A DNA stretch of 64,000 nt from Erigeron canadensis (GCF_010389155.1 NC_057766.1:31567516-31631515), one strand, 5' to 3'; shown: positions 22,749-37,400, counted from the first letter of the stretch. Made by a program: numbers and translations. The notes: a model not told the origin generated them from the letters alone.

Positions 22749-25700
22749 ATGGAAAAGAAGATGAACGGCGGCGTAGCAGAAGAAAAAAAGAGGGTGGCGA
22801 GGGGTGGAATAATAAATGGGCCCACAAATCCAATGGTGACGCCGTTACTAACGGATCTTTATCAGTTCACCATGGCTTATGCTTATTGGAAAGCCGGCAA
22901 ACATAATGACCCTGCTGTGTATGCAATTCCCTTTTTCCTTGTTCTTTTCTTATATATATATATATATATTATTGTTATTATACTATATGCTTGTTGTGTT
23001 TCTTGAATATAGTTTAGAGGTAAAATTTTGCTATTTTTTGCAGAAAGATTGAAACTTTTTTATAAAAAACATAAGCCCGAAAAGTAGAAAGTATATTTGA
23101 ATTGTGTTTTGATGAATTTTGTATCTTTCTTTATATAGCAAAAAAAAAAATTGAAGGTTGTTTAGGAGTGCATATTTGTAAGTGTGTTAAAAATTAGTGC
23201 TTTCTTTAAATAAGCTAAAATTATGCACCTAGCCTTTGGATTTCAAGAAAGGATGTGTATTCAAAACAACCTTTCTGTATTTTTTTTACCATAATGAAGT
23301 AGAATTAATCTTGTGTTTTTGAAATTGCAAAATGAAGACAACTAAACACGTTTTTTTCGGTAAAAGGTTGTCACCCCTGGTTATTTTATAAATCATTTAA
23401 AAGAGGCGCTTAACTAACTAAACACGTTTTCTATATTAATTTTCTTTGGTTTTTTAGAAATGAAAAGAAGGATTTTTTTCTGCAACCATATGGGCTATTC
23501 TTTGACATGGAATTATGAGTTAGATTTGGTGCTAGCATGTAGAGGTCTAAATACTTTCATGTAGTAGATATGTATATATGAAACCATAAGAAAAAGGTTG
23601 AATCTTGCTAGACTTTTAATGCATATTTTAGTGTATTAGGTTTTATTAAGAATCATACGTTGTACTTTAGGTTGTGTTTAAATGTATTACTCATTTTCTT
23701 ACTAGTGTGAATTAGATGGCAGCCTTTTAGAATTTATTGCACTATAATCTAATTATATTTTCTATAATCTTGGGCCTTTTCAGGTTTGACTTGTATTTTA
23801 GAAGGAATCCCTTTGGCGGTGAATATACAGTTTTTGCAGGTCTTGAAGAGTGCATAAGATTCATTGCTAATTTTAAATTATCGGAGGATGAGATTGCTTT
23901 TGTTCGAGAATGTCTATCTCCCACATGTGAGGTAAGTAATTGCTCTCTAGAGTCAAAAGTAACGTTATGGCTACTCCATTCTGAATGGAAACCAGAAAGG
24001 GCATGAGGGTCATTAACCTTTTTGATGTTGATCATAGGATGGCTTCTTTGATTACCTTAGAGGAATCGATTGTTCTGATGTTGAGGTATATGCTATTGCC
24101 GAGGGATCTGTCGTATTTCCTAAAGTCCCCTTGATGAGGATTGAAGGCCCTGTGGCTGTGAGTCTTGTGATCTCTTACTTTGTTCATTTTGCATGATATT
24201 CATTAAAAGATTCAGACTGTTACAAATCATATATATTCTTTTTCAGGTGGTTCAATTATTGGAAACTCCTTTTGTAAATCTTATAAATTTTGCTTCTTTA
24301 GTTACTACAAATGCTGCAAGGCACCGTTTTGTTGCTGGGAAATCCAAACTTCTTCTTGAGTTTGGGCTACGGCGTGCACAGGTTTTATACTTTTATTCCT
24401 TCCTATTTAATGTATATTATAAACTGATTCGGTTCATTAGAAATTTAGAATTATAAAGAATCTTTTGTTACTTTCATGTATAGGGCCCAGATGGTGGTGT
24501 AGGGGCATCAAGGTATTGCTACATGGGAGGATTTGATGCAACAAGGTGATTTTTTTGACCACATATTTTTCACTTCGATGGTAGTAACCATCGAATCTTT
24601 CTATTATATCTTTGTGTCTCATCATTTTTGTGTGTTGATAGCAATTGTGCAGCTGGAAAATTATTTGGAATACCGCTTCGTGGGACCCATTCTCATGCTT
24701 TTGTCAGCTCATTCACGGTAGGTTTAATGCATAACCTTTCTATTTGTTCAGCGAATATTCAATTACATGTGCAATACAATATTATTCTGAGCATGTATTT
24801 TTGCTATTTATTCACTTATGTTAGTAAATTTGGTTATGTTTAGGGACCTGATGAGATAACAGAGAAGTCTCTCCATAGTCATGATAAGTCTACAGTATGC
24901 AAGGATTTCGTTGGCCTTACACAGACGTGGTTGGGCAAACTCAAGGTGTAATTCTGTTCTCATGGATGTCACAATTACGAATTCAAAGTGTAGAATACCT
25001 AATGCAAAGATGTTATTATAATAAATGCTTTACCTTATATGCTTCAAATTAGAACCGCGGAAAACCTTACCTCACTCTCTTAGCCCTTTTGCAGTTTCCT
25101 TATGTAGCACAGAGTAATTAGAAACACATTAATTTAGTTTGAAAAGTAAACATGTAAATAAATGTATAATTCGCGATGTACCATGTGGGTCAAGGGTTAA
25201 ATTGTCAATAAAGACGTCCATTGTTTATCAACATTGTAACATATGTGCTATGAATTGTGTGTTTCAGCGGTTAAGTTCATCAGAAGGTGTATTTGGCGAA
25301 ACTAATCAAAGTGAGCTAGCAGCTTTTGTTTCATATGCCTTGGCATTTCCTGACAACTTTCTGGCTCTTGTGGACACATATGATGTAAGTCATAGAATTC
25401 CAATTGCCATTAGTCTTCTTTTGCTCATTTAAAGTTGCAGTAGTACATGCTTAAGCATTTTATTTGATTACATTTTTATAACTTACTTTTATTGTTTGGT
25501 TACCTAATATGGTTATATGGTTGCATACAATCAGGTGATGAGGAGTGGTGTTCCTAATTTTTGTGCTGTTGCTCTAGCACTAAATGATTTAGGGTATGTT
25601 TTTAACATGTTAATCATGCATATGTGGCTTTATCTTTATGCAAGTGCTTGTATTACAGTTGTTATTACAATCACATATCTTCGTTTGATAACTGCTCCCT

Positions 25701-26965
25701 TCAGGTATGAAGCAAAGGGAATTAGATTAGACTCGGGCGACCTTGCTTATTTGTCATGCGAGACCAGGAAGTTCTTTCAAACCATAGAAAAGGAATTTCA
25801 AGTTCCTGGTTTTGGAAAGACTGGTATTACTGCTAGTAATGACCTCAATGAGGAAACATTAGATGCTTTAAACAAACAGGTGAGGTGTCAGTTTTCTTGA
25901 GTCCAACAATGATAAAACTCTTTAAACATATAAAAGATTCTATGTTAATTTTGGTTGCTGGTTCTGATCAGGGCCACGAGGTTGACTCTTTCGGCATCGG
26001 AACCAATTTGGTCACATGCTTTGCTCAACCTGCTCTAGGCTGTGTGTTCAAGCTTGTTGAGATTAATAATCAGCCGCGTATAAAGCTGTCAGAAGATGTC
26101 TCAAAGGTTTGAAATCAATAACTTGATTTCTGCTGTACAATGTATATATTATAACAATTGGGTGTCGTGGTTTTAGGTCTCTATTCCTTGTAAAAAGCGA
26201 TCTTTCAGATTGTATGGCAAGGAAGGTTATGCCCTTGTAGATATAATGTCAGGGGAAAATGAACCAGCGCCAAAGGTAAGTTTCTTGTGTTTTGTGTAAA
26301 TTTGTTTATGCCTTGTTGAAAATCATTACGCTTTATTGTAGGAACATACCCCCATTATCATGTTACAGGTTGTTGCATTTTAAAGTTAAGGGGAAAATCT
26401 AACGTTTATCAGTCATTGTAAACTACAGGAAGGCCAAAGGATTTTATGCCGGCACCCATTTAATGAATCCAAGAGGGCTTATGTGGTGCCACAGCGTGTT
26501 GAGGATCTTATGAAATGTTATTGGCCTGGAAGTGTAGGTGAGACTTGTGTCTTTTTGTATTATATAATAATAATTAATATCAATATGTGAACTTTTGGTC
26601 AACCTACACATTCCAGATCAAGAAATGTGTTCCTCCCGTTGAGCATATCCAATATATATACTCTGTTTGATTAATATGTTTATAACATGTGAAGATAAAG
26701 CAAGGGAAGAATTGCCAACGCTTGAGCAGATCAGAGAACATTGTATGAGGCAACTGGAGCAAATGCGGACTGATCACATGAGAAGATTGAATCCAACCCC
26801 TTACAAGGTAATGCTATCTATTATGATGCACACACTTTCAAGAAATCTTTAACTGAAGTACGACTTTATGTAATGCTTTTGGCGCAGGTTAGTGTTAGTG
26901 CGAAGTTGTATGAATTCATTCATTTTCTATGGCTCAACGAAGCACCCGTTGGAGAGCTGCAGTAA
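22749..26965 (+). CDS. NAPRT: Nicotinate phosphoribosyltransferase
   Basis: Converts nicotinate and PRPP to nicotinate mononucleotide, the first step of the Preiss-Handler route of NAD synthesis. Fifteen exons: 22749-22918, 23784-23931, 24038-24157, 24247-24381, 24484-24545, 24642-24717, 24844-24945, 25268-25384, 25535-25593, 25705-25879, 25972-26106, 26177-26275, 26429-26537, 26695-26807, 26888-26965. The product has 565 residues, close to the plant family's usual length. Visible motifs: [13 protein letters not shown] near residue 35, [30 protein letters not shown] (226-232, containing candidates for the phosphorylated His of the family), [12 protein letters not shown] (336-347), [11 protein letters not shown] (394-404), then [13 protein letters not shown] and the conserved end [12 protein letters not shown]. 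Two other in-frame ATGs, at 22707 and 22761, could also serve as start; the first region is not conserved. Confidence 0.95.
23152..23276. mobile_element. Possible small MITE in NAPRT intron 1
   Basis: AAGGTTGTTT at 23152 is matched by the inverted AAACAACCTT near 23267-23276, with TGCATAT/ATGTGTAT partly inverted inside. No clear target duplication. It lies inside the 865-base first intron. Confidence 0.35.
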
Positions 26966-27735
26966 GGATGTAAATGCTATGCAGACAGATAAACAAACCA
27001 TCATATAGTCATTCATGATATCTTTCTTTGGATACATAATAATTTCGATTTTTTGTTTTGAGGTTTTTTGAGCCTCTGATGTTCCAACTTGCTTATAACA
27101 TACAAAAAATAAAAGTTTCCATTGATGAACTTTATATATTCAATCTTGTTTGTTCACCGTATCTGGTGTGTTAGTCCCTGTGATGGTAGTCTAGTTGCGG
27201 AAGACAAGTAGGAAAAGTTTAGTAATATGTTTGAACACGAGAGCCCCTTGTCCGATTAACCATGTTTATGCGGTTTACCTCTCCAATGTTGGCATGGGAC
27301 TAGTCAGTGGGGCCATCAGAGGATCAGTTACCCTTTTTTAATTTATGGTGAGCAATTAGCAAATGAATGTTGTCTAACCATGATATTTAAGATCCTGAGC
27401 CACATTTTTTTGTCTTAGCATCTTAAACCAAATTAAGTTAAGAGTATTTTTTTATTAACTAAATAACTAATGATTTTGATTAGTAGAACTTGTTAATTAT
27501 ACATGGATTGTTTAATATCACGATATGTATAAGATGCTAATGATTTTAGAATATTGATCTGATACTGCTTTGATTAAACTAATGACTTAAGAACTATAAA
27601 TATGCTACCTTCGATATATAAATATGCATGATGTCATATTATATTTTTATCTAAAAACCATTTTTTAATATTAGCCTTTTTTTTTTCCATCTTTAACCCT
27701 AATCTCATTATAAAACAGTTTGGCACAACATATAA

Positions 27736-28027
27736 GGTCGCGTTTGGTTCACAAAATTTGATGAAATCTGATGGAATTGAAATTGAATTCTATTCCTTAG
27801 TGTGTTTGGTTGGTTAAAGATGGAGGAATCACATTCCGTTGAAATGTTAACATTCCCTCATTTGATGGAATCTCCATCCTTTGAGGATGGGGAAAGGAAT
27901 CTCATTCCGTCCCTCACTTAAATCTTCAAAAAATCAAAAACATTCCATCAAATTCCATTCCTTCAGATTTCATTTCCTTTGAAAGATTCTATTCATTCCA
28001 AAAACATTCTGCGAACCAAACGCGCCC
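27736..28027. mobile_element. Tourist-like MITE (TAA duplication)
   Basis: The 292-base element begins GGTCGCGTTTGGTTCACA and, inverted from the right, GGGCGCGTTTGGTTCGCA. It is flanked by TAA at 27733-27735 and 28028-28030, as for PIF/Harbinger elements. Internal GGAAT/ATTCC repeats are also arranged as inverted copies. Confidence 0.8.
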
Positions 28028-28127
28028 TAATTGTTAACTATTGTAATACAACACAAATCCATATTCTCACTTTTTCCCTAATTGTTAACTATTGTAATAC
28101 AACACAAATCCATATTCTCACTTTTTC
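28025..28127. repeat. Perfect 51-bp tandem duplication at the MITE border
   Basis: The segment starting CCCTAATTGTTAACTATTG is repeated 51 bases later without visible change. Copy 1 starts on the last three bases of the MITE, so the copied unit includes the element end and its TAA duplication. Confidence 0.9.
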
Positions 28128-28415
28128 TAACGAATTAATTAGCAAATCAATGATTTTGTGACAATACAACAGAAATGGGAAAACTCTACTAAATGCAAAT
28201 CGAGTATGTCCATATGCATCGCAGCTGACAAAGATAAGTTAGTTGAAGAAAAAAATATATTTAATATTATATTATATACATCCAGTCTATATCATCATCC
28301 ATCCATCCATCTTTCTTTTATGGCAGATGCACGAAACTCTCGAGTTCTTGACATGATTTGCAAGCCAGTTGGATTTTTCTAAATGCAGCTTGAAGATATT
28401 TCATTTTCAGAGTAG

Positions 28416-31400
28416 CTAGATTGTAGAGAAGTCAAACAAATCGGGTAAGTTCACCCAACCATAATCACACCGATCCCTGATCTTCTGTGCTGCCATTAAT
28501 GCTATTTCAACAGAAGGTGTTATTCTGACAACCTCTTTCTCCACTGAAGTTCTGAACTTTGCGTCGACCTGAAACTTGTGAGCATAATTTTAGAGCTTTG
28601 CAGATTCAAATTTCGGTTGGGTAATGTTGTATATTAAGAACCAACATTCTATGTTTGTACTGTTTGTCAAAAATTATGGCATAATATAAATCAATTTCAA
28701 AGTTACTTTAAGGTGTTAGCCAATTAATTATCTCAGAATAGAGGATTCCTAAAGTGAGAAAAATGGTAACCTTGTTAATGCACCGATCAGCATCCAGGAG
28801 ATAACAGAAGTGAGATAGTTGCTTGAACATATCTGCCTCAGAATACTAGTCACAGTAAAATAATAACTTTTCAGTGAAATGTTGAAAAAATAATGACAAA
28901 TTTATTTACCAAGCCTAAAGCCTTTAACCAAAAAATAATCACAAATATATAGTATTCATAGGAGTAAGAGAAAGATGTAAACCTGTCTCACAAGACGACC
29001 ATTACAACGAGGATAATTTGGACATACAGTTCCTCTCTCGGAGTCCCCAACGACACGCAAGTTTAAACTTCTTGTAGTATAGTTGCAGGTTTCATCATCG
29101 CACTGAAATTTCACATAGAAGCCAACTAATGAACTGCATTCTAGTATACCAACTAATCATAGAAATCCAACATGAAATGCTTGCGTACCGTCATTAATCC
29201 CTTGTAGTATGTTGATATGAATGATTCAGCTCGTCTTTTTACCTGAACCACAATTTAGTGCAAAACACATTACATTTTATTAAGCTACATTCTAATGATT
29301 TAATATCATTGCAAGTAAAAAAAATATAATATCTCGTAGTGAAGTTGCTGAATATGGTTTATTTATAAAAATTACCTGGTTGGCTATTGAAACCGGAGGA
29401 ACTTCAACTTGACATTTAGGGCAACACAATTTGTGCCAGAAGCTGTTGTTGGATGACGGATCCAAGTCCGTTGACTTTTCAAGGATTACTGTGCGTATGT
29501 AACTGAGAACAGATGGACAGTCAAAAGTACCAGAGCAGCCAGGACATGACAAAATTAAAGGCTCACAACCACGGTATCTGCAATTCATATTACATTTACT
29601 GTAGTTACAGCTTGTATCTAGTTGTTATGATTATAATTTAAGGAATACACAGTTGAACCTAGAAACAAACTTAAGAACGTCATCAATTGAATTTGTAACA
29701 AAGCTGCAGCAGTAGCAGAATTGGGAAGAAAAAAAAATTACTACCTCTCTTCGTCATCTTTCAGGTAGATAGCTGAGCCAGCATGATCATTGTTTGCGAC
29801 TTCAATCGATTTGCTTTGAAACTAAAAATGAATCATCAATAGAATTGTCAATTTTATTAGTAAATGCACCATTGCTGAAAAGATATTTAAACTGTTATGC
29901 TGATTCGAGCCTTAGAGAAACAGTTCTGTACCTTGGAAGGATCAAGTCCTAAACAATCAGCCAAAACGGATGGACTTGTACCCTCGATTGATGCACAGAG
30001 ACGTGATACGACTGGATGTATCTGAATGAACCCAAAACAAGGCTTTCAGGACATGTAATAGAACAAGAACTACCAAATTAAAACTAGCAAATATTAAAAA
30101 AACGATACCTGCTGTGCCAGATAATAGTCAATGTCAATCATCAAGTTTTCATTATCTTTCATCAGTTCATCAGGATGTCTTGCACGCTGAGCAATCCCTG
30201 CTGATGAGCTCGAACCATTACCCTGTATAGAAAAAAATGTCATGCAAAGAGATGTGATATCAGAAGCCACCACGTTAAATAAGAGAATTAAAAAATGGGT
30301 AAAAACCTTCACACAAACCTGCTCACAGCATACTATATATGGAACTGTATCACCAGCAGAACAACCACTGGTGTATCCTAGTTTCCGCAACCTAAGTGCT
30401 ACCTATATATGAGCATGTAAGACGAATGAATACTCTCAAACCCACAAGTAATTAAGATTATGGGGAGGTGCACATAACAAAAGGTTTTGTACAGTTACTT
30501 ACTTCCACATGAGGTTGACTTCTAGCGTCTGGGTAGGCTTCAGGTGGTTTTGTTAATGTTTTTGTAATGATATATTTCTCCAAAGCTATTTCTCCATTCC
30601 TCATTTCCTCTTGTACCTGTTAATTTAATAATGTTTGTAAAGTTCACTTATGAATCAAATCAACATAAAATTATTGACAATATGAGTTGATCCTATCTAG
30701 GAGTATCTAATATAGAAAAATTAACTAAAATGCAAGCCACTACATTAGCATATAACGAGTATGAATGTACCTTCCTGAGTTTGTTGTGTATTGATTCAAC
30801 AACTTCCTCACATGACCTGTATAACAGTTCATGCATTGTATTTTTAGAAAGCGATTCTTATAAAAGAAAAAGAAGACACAAATAGACATACAGCTCAGAT
30901 AATATTTGTTCCAGGCAAAAATCTCCTGTCTCCTTTGATAGCAAACTCCAGTCACGTCGTACCATATCAAGACCTTTTCGCTCTATAACCTACACAAATG
31001 AGAACATTTATGAACTACAACAGAAAATAATCAAGTGTTAATAGAGCACCCAGTAAGATGAATATAATCAAGTACCTTGTAGACTTTCCCATCTCTTATT
31101 TGCTCTTTCACAGCTGCATATTTCTTCTTTTTAAGTAACAGCATTCTTTTGTATAGACCATCAAGATCAATTTCTAATTTCTTGTATCTCTTGTTTACCT
31201 TACATTTAGAAGGACTTGGGGTCAGATCACATAATAATACCGTAAGCTAATATATAACCACATAATGTTAGTTTTGCAGTTGTAACCCTACCTCTCTGAT
31301 GACATTCACTGCAATCGATTTGGCTTTGTTTATATCATCAAGTCCGGTATATATCATTATTGAATCAGTATCACCATATATAACCTGGATACGAAAGAGC

Positions 31401-34400
31401 ATACTTCAAAAATCAAGTAATTATGAATAACAGAATGAACTATGTTTTCATATCAGAAAAATCACCTCCAAGTTTAAACTGTCCCGAACAAGATCAACAG
31501 TTTTTTGTAAAATCTCTCTCCCCTGTAGAAAAGTCATGTGATAAGTTCATATGAATTCCCAAGATCATTTCATATTTTAGAAAGAAATTCATAGCTTTCT
31601 TACTTGTTGCGTAATAAGTTCTGCAAGTGGCTTTGCATAGAACCTGGAATTAGAAAAACCCAGGCATCCATACATACTGCATGCATAGGTAGAAAGAAGC
31701 TAGTAAGCAAACAAGATATTAACTGAAGTGAAACCATGAAAGCAAGCACAAACCTATTAGCTGTTAGCTTCAGTGCTTGCTGTTGTATATCAAACTGTTG
31801 GTACTTGAGACCCGTTGCAGTCTTCAACCACTCTTTTACATTTTTCCTTCTCTCAACCAAATTTCTCAATAGCTACAGAAAGCAAAAGCATATAGACACA
31901 TTTTAATCATTATCGGTGGCAAATGCTTTTAGATGACTTATAACTTTTTACCTCAGGTAGAACTCCAGTTGTTTTTGAAGATGGTAAGCAGGGAACTAAA
32001 CCACCTTGGGATCTATCTACTGTTGTAAAGCAGATATTATACTCCTGATGAAAAAACATTCAGACAGAATCATACAAGGTTTTATCAGAAAATGTTTAGA
32101 GAGAGAGTTTAAAAAACCAAACAGTAAGCTAGATGGAGATATGACATACCTGGATGATAGAAGGGTAGAGACTGTTGAAATCCAAAAGTAATATGTATCT
32201 ATCATATAAACCTTTTTTGGGTTCCAACACTAATCCACCTGCATACGACGGTGCTTTTTTGGATTTTACAGGCTCATTTTCTATCTCATCATTCACCCCT
32301 AAATCATTGACTACTTTTTCCTCCGGGTCATCCGATTTACGCTTTGCTACTTTGCTCTCCTTTGGCGAATAAAACTTGTCTGGTACCATAAATTTTTTAG
32401 CATGGAATGCATGCAACAAGAGATACTCAACTCTTTGAGCTCTAGCTCCCTGTCATCATGTATATGTATGATTTTTTTTTATTTTTAATATGTCAGTGAA
32501 CAGGTTGTGTGAAAGAGTATTAGTTGTAGATGTTTTTCACTAGTTTACCTGAAGAGTTTTCCCCCAAAGATTACCACTAATATTGGTCAATTGACGTGTT
32601 AGAGGTAGAACACTCAAATGAAACATAAGTTCCATTGACAACCATGCATCTGTCTCCCCAATCTCAATCTGCAAATATACAGTATTTGTGAATCAATAGT
32701 GCAATCAAACTAATATGGGAACACTTGTCAAGTTGTCATTGAAATAGATAGCGAAAAATGAAATTATATATATTGACCAAATTGGTCAGTTGAACATACA
32801 AGTTCCATTAGGCTCTGAGAGCTCTGAAACATCTGGGGAATATTGTGTGGAGCAATTTCCTTTCGGTTCTTATTCAGTTGCGTCTTTGCAAGTTCAGTCA
32901 ATGAATAACTAATCTGCATAGAATGCTTATTGTTAGTAACATACTAAACTAATTTGTGGTCTTATTGTATTACCAAACTTTATTTCACACCTCCTTTAGC
33001 AGGTCACGTGAACACAAAAAGGTGTCACATAAAAGGCGGCCTGCAATGCAAGACATAATTCCTGGACTTGCTCCGGATCCAAAAACAGTGCTTCCTTTAT
33101 TGAGTCTAGGCATCTCAGAGCGCTTGAGCCGCCCAATTTTGGACCACATGTTGTTAGGAACTTTAGACACCTGCAAATAACATGCTATCAATAAACTCTA
33201 TAAATAAGGTCTTCTTTACTTATGTGATATAACACATAAGACACTACAATCATCAGTTCTTTTACTGAAATTTCAGTAATCAAGCATACAGCAAAACAAA
33301 TCACACTACAACAAAGTAACTTTGTGTTAAAGATTGAACCTTCACTCTGTTGAGAAGCACATCCAAGTCAAAGCCAGATATGTTGTGGCCAACGAGAATA
33401 TCAGTATCCAATTTGTGTAATTCAATCATCAACCGGTTTAATAGAGCTCTTTCACTGTAGATATTTGTAGCAGAAAGAATATGAGTAACTGAAGGCAGGT
33501 GATTGAGTAAGGCAAACTAAAACAAAAAACTCGCCTGCTCTCCATGCTAATGATGTCTGATCCAGCCTTTGAATTTCTATCAGCCGCCTCTTTACTAAAT
33601 CCCATCGGAAACAAGCCATCCTCAAGTTTACGCACAACAGTAAAATGGCTAAGCATTCCAGGTCTTGTCCATTCTGAGGCTAACATGGGGGTGTCAATCT
33701 GTAAGGTTCGGCTATCAATTGGAAGCGGATTTACACGTAGTATCTATACTTGATGTCATCACTAATGTTAACACCCGGACTTTCAAAAATGTGATGTACC
33801 TTAGCCTTATGACAGCAAATGACAGATGCAGAGGCAATTTCGTTTGTATTCTGTTTTTGGTTTATTATAGTTTTCAAATTGATTGCAGTAACAACCACAG
33901 GAGGAATCTCTCCAGTATTTTCTGGGTTAGTTGCAACTTTAATGTCCTTTGAACAATCAATAGTAACCTCAAATTTGCACCAGCTTACCTGTTCAAGTAT
34001 AATCAAGTTATTATAATGATAGGAGTAACTAAAGCATGTTTTGAAGACCACAACCCTATATATAAAAGAAACTACGACTTTAGAAGCCTCAGTGTCTCAC
34101 TCTCTGAGAAGTGGAACGGCTAGAAAACTTTGATACTGATAGCCACGAGGGTCCCTTTATTTTCCTTTTAATAAGAAAAAGCTCCAAAGCACTGCATTTA
34201 ACACAATAATTAATCAGGATCTATAATATGAAAATCTATTTCCAAATACTAGTTTTCAGCCACTTTCTGCAACCCTTAGCAAAAAGTACGCTAATGGTGA
34301 TACCTAATATCTAACTAGTTAATGAAGTCAACAGAGAATAATCATGACAGAAGTACAATGGCGAGTGCCAAAAAGTTGGCAAATATATAAAAAAAACACA

Positions 34401-37400
34401 TGAAAATGAGCAATCTCAATATGTTCAATTGTATATTGTACTCAAGTATTTCAACTTATTTTACCTGCTGTGTGTTCCAAGCAGAGCACAGAAAGCGTAA
34501 CACATGAAAATGAGCAATCTCAATATGTTCAATTGTATATTGTACTTACGTATTTCAACTTATTTTACCTGCTGTGTGTTCCAAGCAGAGCACAGAAGGT
34601 CTGTCCCTTAAGATCTGCAGGAAGTGGTGGGTCCTGTAATTTCAACATATGAAATGTCAAAAACTATACATAACTTGGAAAGTCCATTATCACCTAATAA
34701 GAAAAGATTAAAGAATTAAAAAGCATATGAAACCATTAATCTTCTTCAAGAAATGTATTAAGTACCTTAAACGGATAACTGATTTTAAGTACATAATTTG
34801 CTCTGCGCTCTATGTCGGATCTCTCAAATGCATAATTCCTCTGAAGATAGATAAAAGATAACAAATATCATCATCTAAAAGAAATTGGTTAACAAAGCTC
34901 GAGTCATGGGCAAGTATACATGAAATTTTTAATTGAGAATCATATTTGAACAGACCTTGACTGGTTTCATGCTAAAGTTTGAGACATTTCTGTCAAGCAA
35001 CTGCTCTGCTATGTTTGTCTTTAATGCAGATGCCATCTCCTAACAAAGTAAACGAAAATACTTCCATAAGCAACAGTGAAAATAAATCAAATACACAAGA
35101 AAAATATGATAATAATGTAACTTAAAAGAAGAAAAAGGGATGTAAAGTGAAAAGGCGTATTACATGAAGCTTAGTGTGAAAATCTGCAGGTGACATTTTT
35201 GACTCTTCAAGCTTCACAATGGTAGACTCTTCAAATACAGAACCATTGGGGACAGCATATACGCATCTTTGCATATTCTTCACAACTATACAGCAGCTTT
35301 CGTACGTCCTCCCAGTTTTGACCTTGATATAAATGACATTTTTTTATGATCAAGAATACAAAATCACTTTTTGAATAGGCAACATTAACCATGTTGCATA
35401 CAATTACTCATTTAAATTAGCATTGGCGTATGAATTCAAAGTAAATAGTAAAAATATCCAGCAAGGATTAGAAATTAGGATACATAGCAGATAGCAGTTT
35501 ATAAAACTACATTTTCACGCCAAAAATCCACAAGGCATGAAGAAAACTCAACTTGTATATTATGAGTTTCTAATATAACCTTACATCAGCTAATAATAAA
35601 TGTTGATATTAAACAAAATCAATCCTACCACTGACAACAAAATCAATCCTACCCTTAAGAATTTACAAAGCAGCTAATATTTATAAAGAGAGCTAAGTCC
35701 ATCATTTTACTTAGAAAATAAAGCTGATCACTACCTTTTTACATATGATTAAAAGTTATAAATCGTAATAAGGTGAATCTTAACTAAACTAAAACCCATT
35801 GTTCGGCAGATATGAATGAAGTTCATTATATCTTCATCAAAGCCCATATTGCTTTGGAAGAGTTTTTTTCTAATGTAACAGGGTATAAGAACAGTGGTGG
35901 AGTTAGAAAGGCACATAAGCACAACATATACTATCTTTAGAAATATAAAATACTCCCGGTTGGGATAAAGTCCATACATTTCTTTTTCCAGGTATTAGTT
36001 TGCTGTCCTCTATTTTCAAGTTTGCTACTTTATAGATCAGGAGACTCATAACTAGAGGGACCAGCTTAACATATAATATCTACCTCTATAATTGTATACA
36101 GGCTCCTATAGTCCGATTATTACTCATTAATAGTAACGAAAAAACCCGTGTAAGACCTCTTCCTAATACCTTGCACAGCAATGCTTCGACACAACTAGAG
36201 CCAGGTGTTTGATTATCATGCTACTTTGTTAGTGATTCCATCGATGATGTCCATAAAGTGATAACATAAAACTTGTAAGTGATAACATCTCTATGACAAT
36301 GTGGTATTATTAATCTATAGTCTGACACAATGTGATAAGTGAACCAAGTGTTCATTAATTCTTGAACTGTAATGAAACAAACATCATGAAACATGACCTA
36401 AGATATCTTTCCTAGTACATTAACACAAAGCTATATACAAATATTCAATCAGCAATATTATGATATTTACCATGTAAAGTAATGACATAAACTTACACAG
36501 CCAACTTACCTTTCCGAACAAATAAATATTCCCGGCATTCGCACCAAACGCCTCCTCATAAGCATCGAGCATATAAAAAGGCATCGACCCATCAGAATTC
36601 ACCACAAACGGATGCTTTCCATCCGAACTCAAAACCGACTCAACCTCACTATTCAAATTCAAACCTTTAACCGTCTGCAAACCCGCGGTTGCACTAAAAG
36701 TAGGATCCTTTTCCTCTTTAACTTTCGCATTCAACGTCCTCACTTGATCCGCCTTCACCACTTTCTCAACTTTCACCTCACTCTCATCCTTCAACGCCTC
36801 GACGACATCACCCGAATCTTTATTCATCTCAATCACCTCCTTATTCTCTTCAAACACAACCTCATTCTCAAACGCCGAAAAACCATTCACCGATACGTCG
36901 TCCTCGTTACCCTGAACCACCGACAAACTCTCGACCTTAACCCCAGGTTTCTTATTCCCTCTCCTCCTTTTCTCCTTATCATTCTCGTCAGGCGCAAATT
37001 CAGCTAAAACATCATCAAGAATACTATCACAAGAAACCGCATTATTCGCCTTATTAACATTCTTATTAAAAACCGCAGACGTAAACAAATTCGATATCCG
37101 TTGCTTACCCATCAAAGCAGAAGCAGCTTCAAAGGAAGGCTTTCTAACATTATTATTTTCTTTTTTCTTTTTTTTGGGCTGCTTTTTTTTATTTTCGTCT
37201 TCCGAATACTCTTCTTCGGAAGACGGAACGACGCCGGATTGAGTCCAATCCACTTCTTGTCCTTCATCAACATAACCTAATCCATCATCATCAACTATAA
37301 ATGATTTGTAATCCTTTTGACGTTTTGCTACTAAGCTTTGGTACTCGTCGTCGTCTACCGTGTCATAAATCGGTTCGTCGAATTTAATCGTGTATCGTTC

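Larger units (their letters stand above)
26966..28415. other. Intergenic region between convergent NAPRT and POLA genes
   Basis: The two genes point towards each other, so both 3' untranslated regions lie here. The middle holds a Tourist-like MITE and a 51-bp tandem duplication. The stretch 27150-27730 shows nothing recognisable. Confidence 0.6.

Noticed and set aside
36612..37007. 131-codon plus-strand frame
   Set aside because: It is the antisense shadow of polymerase alpha exon 1.
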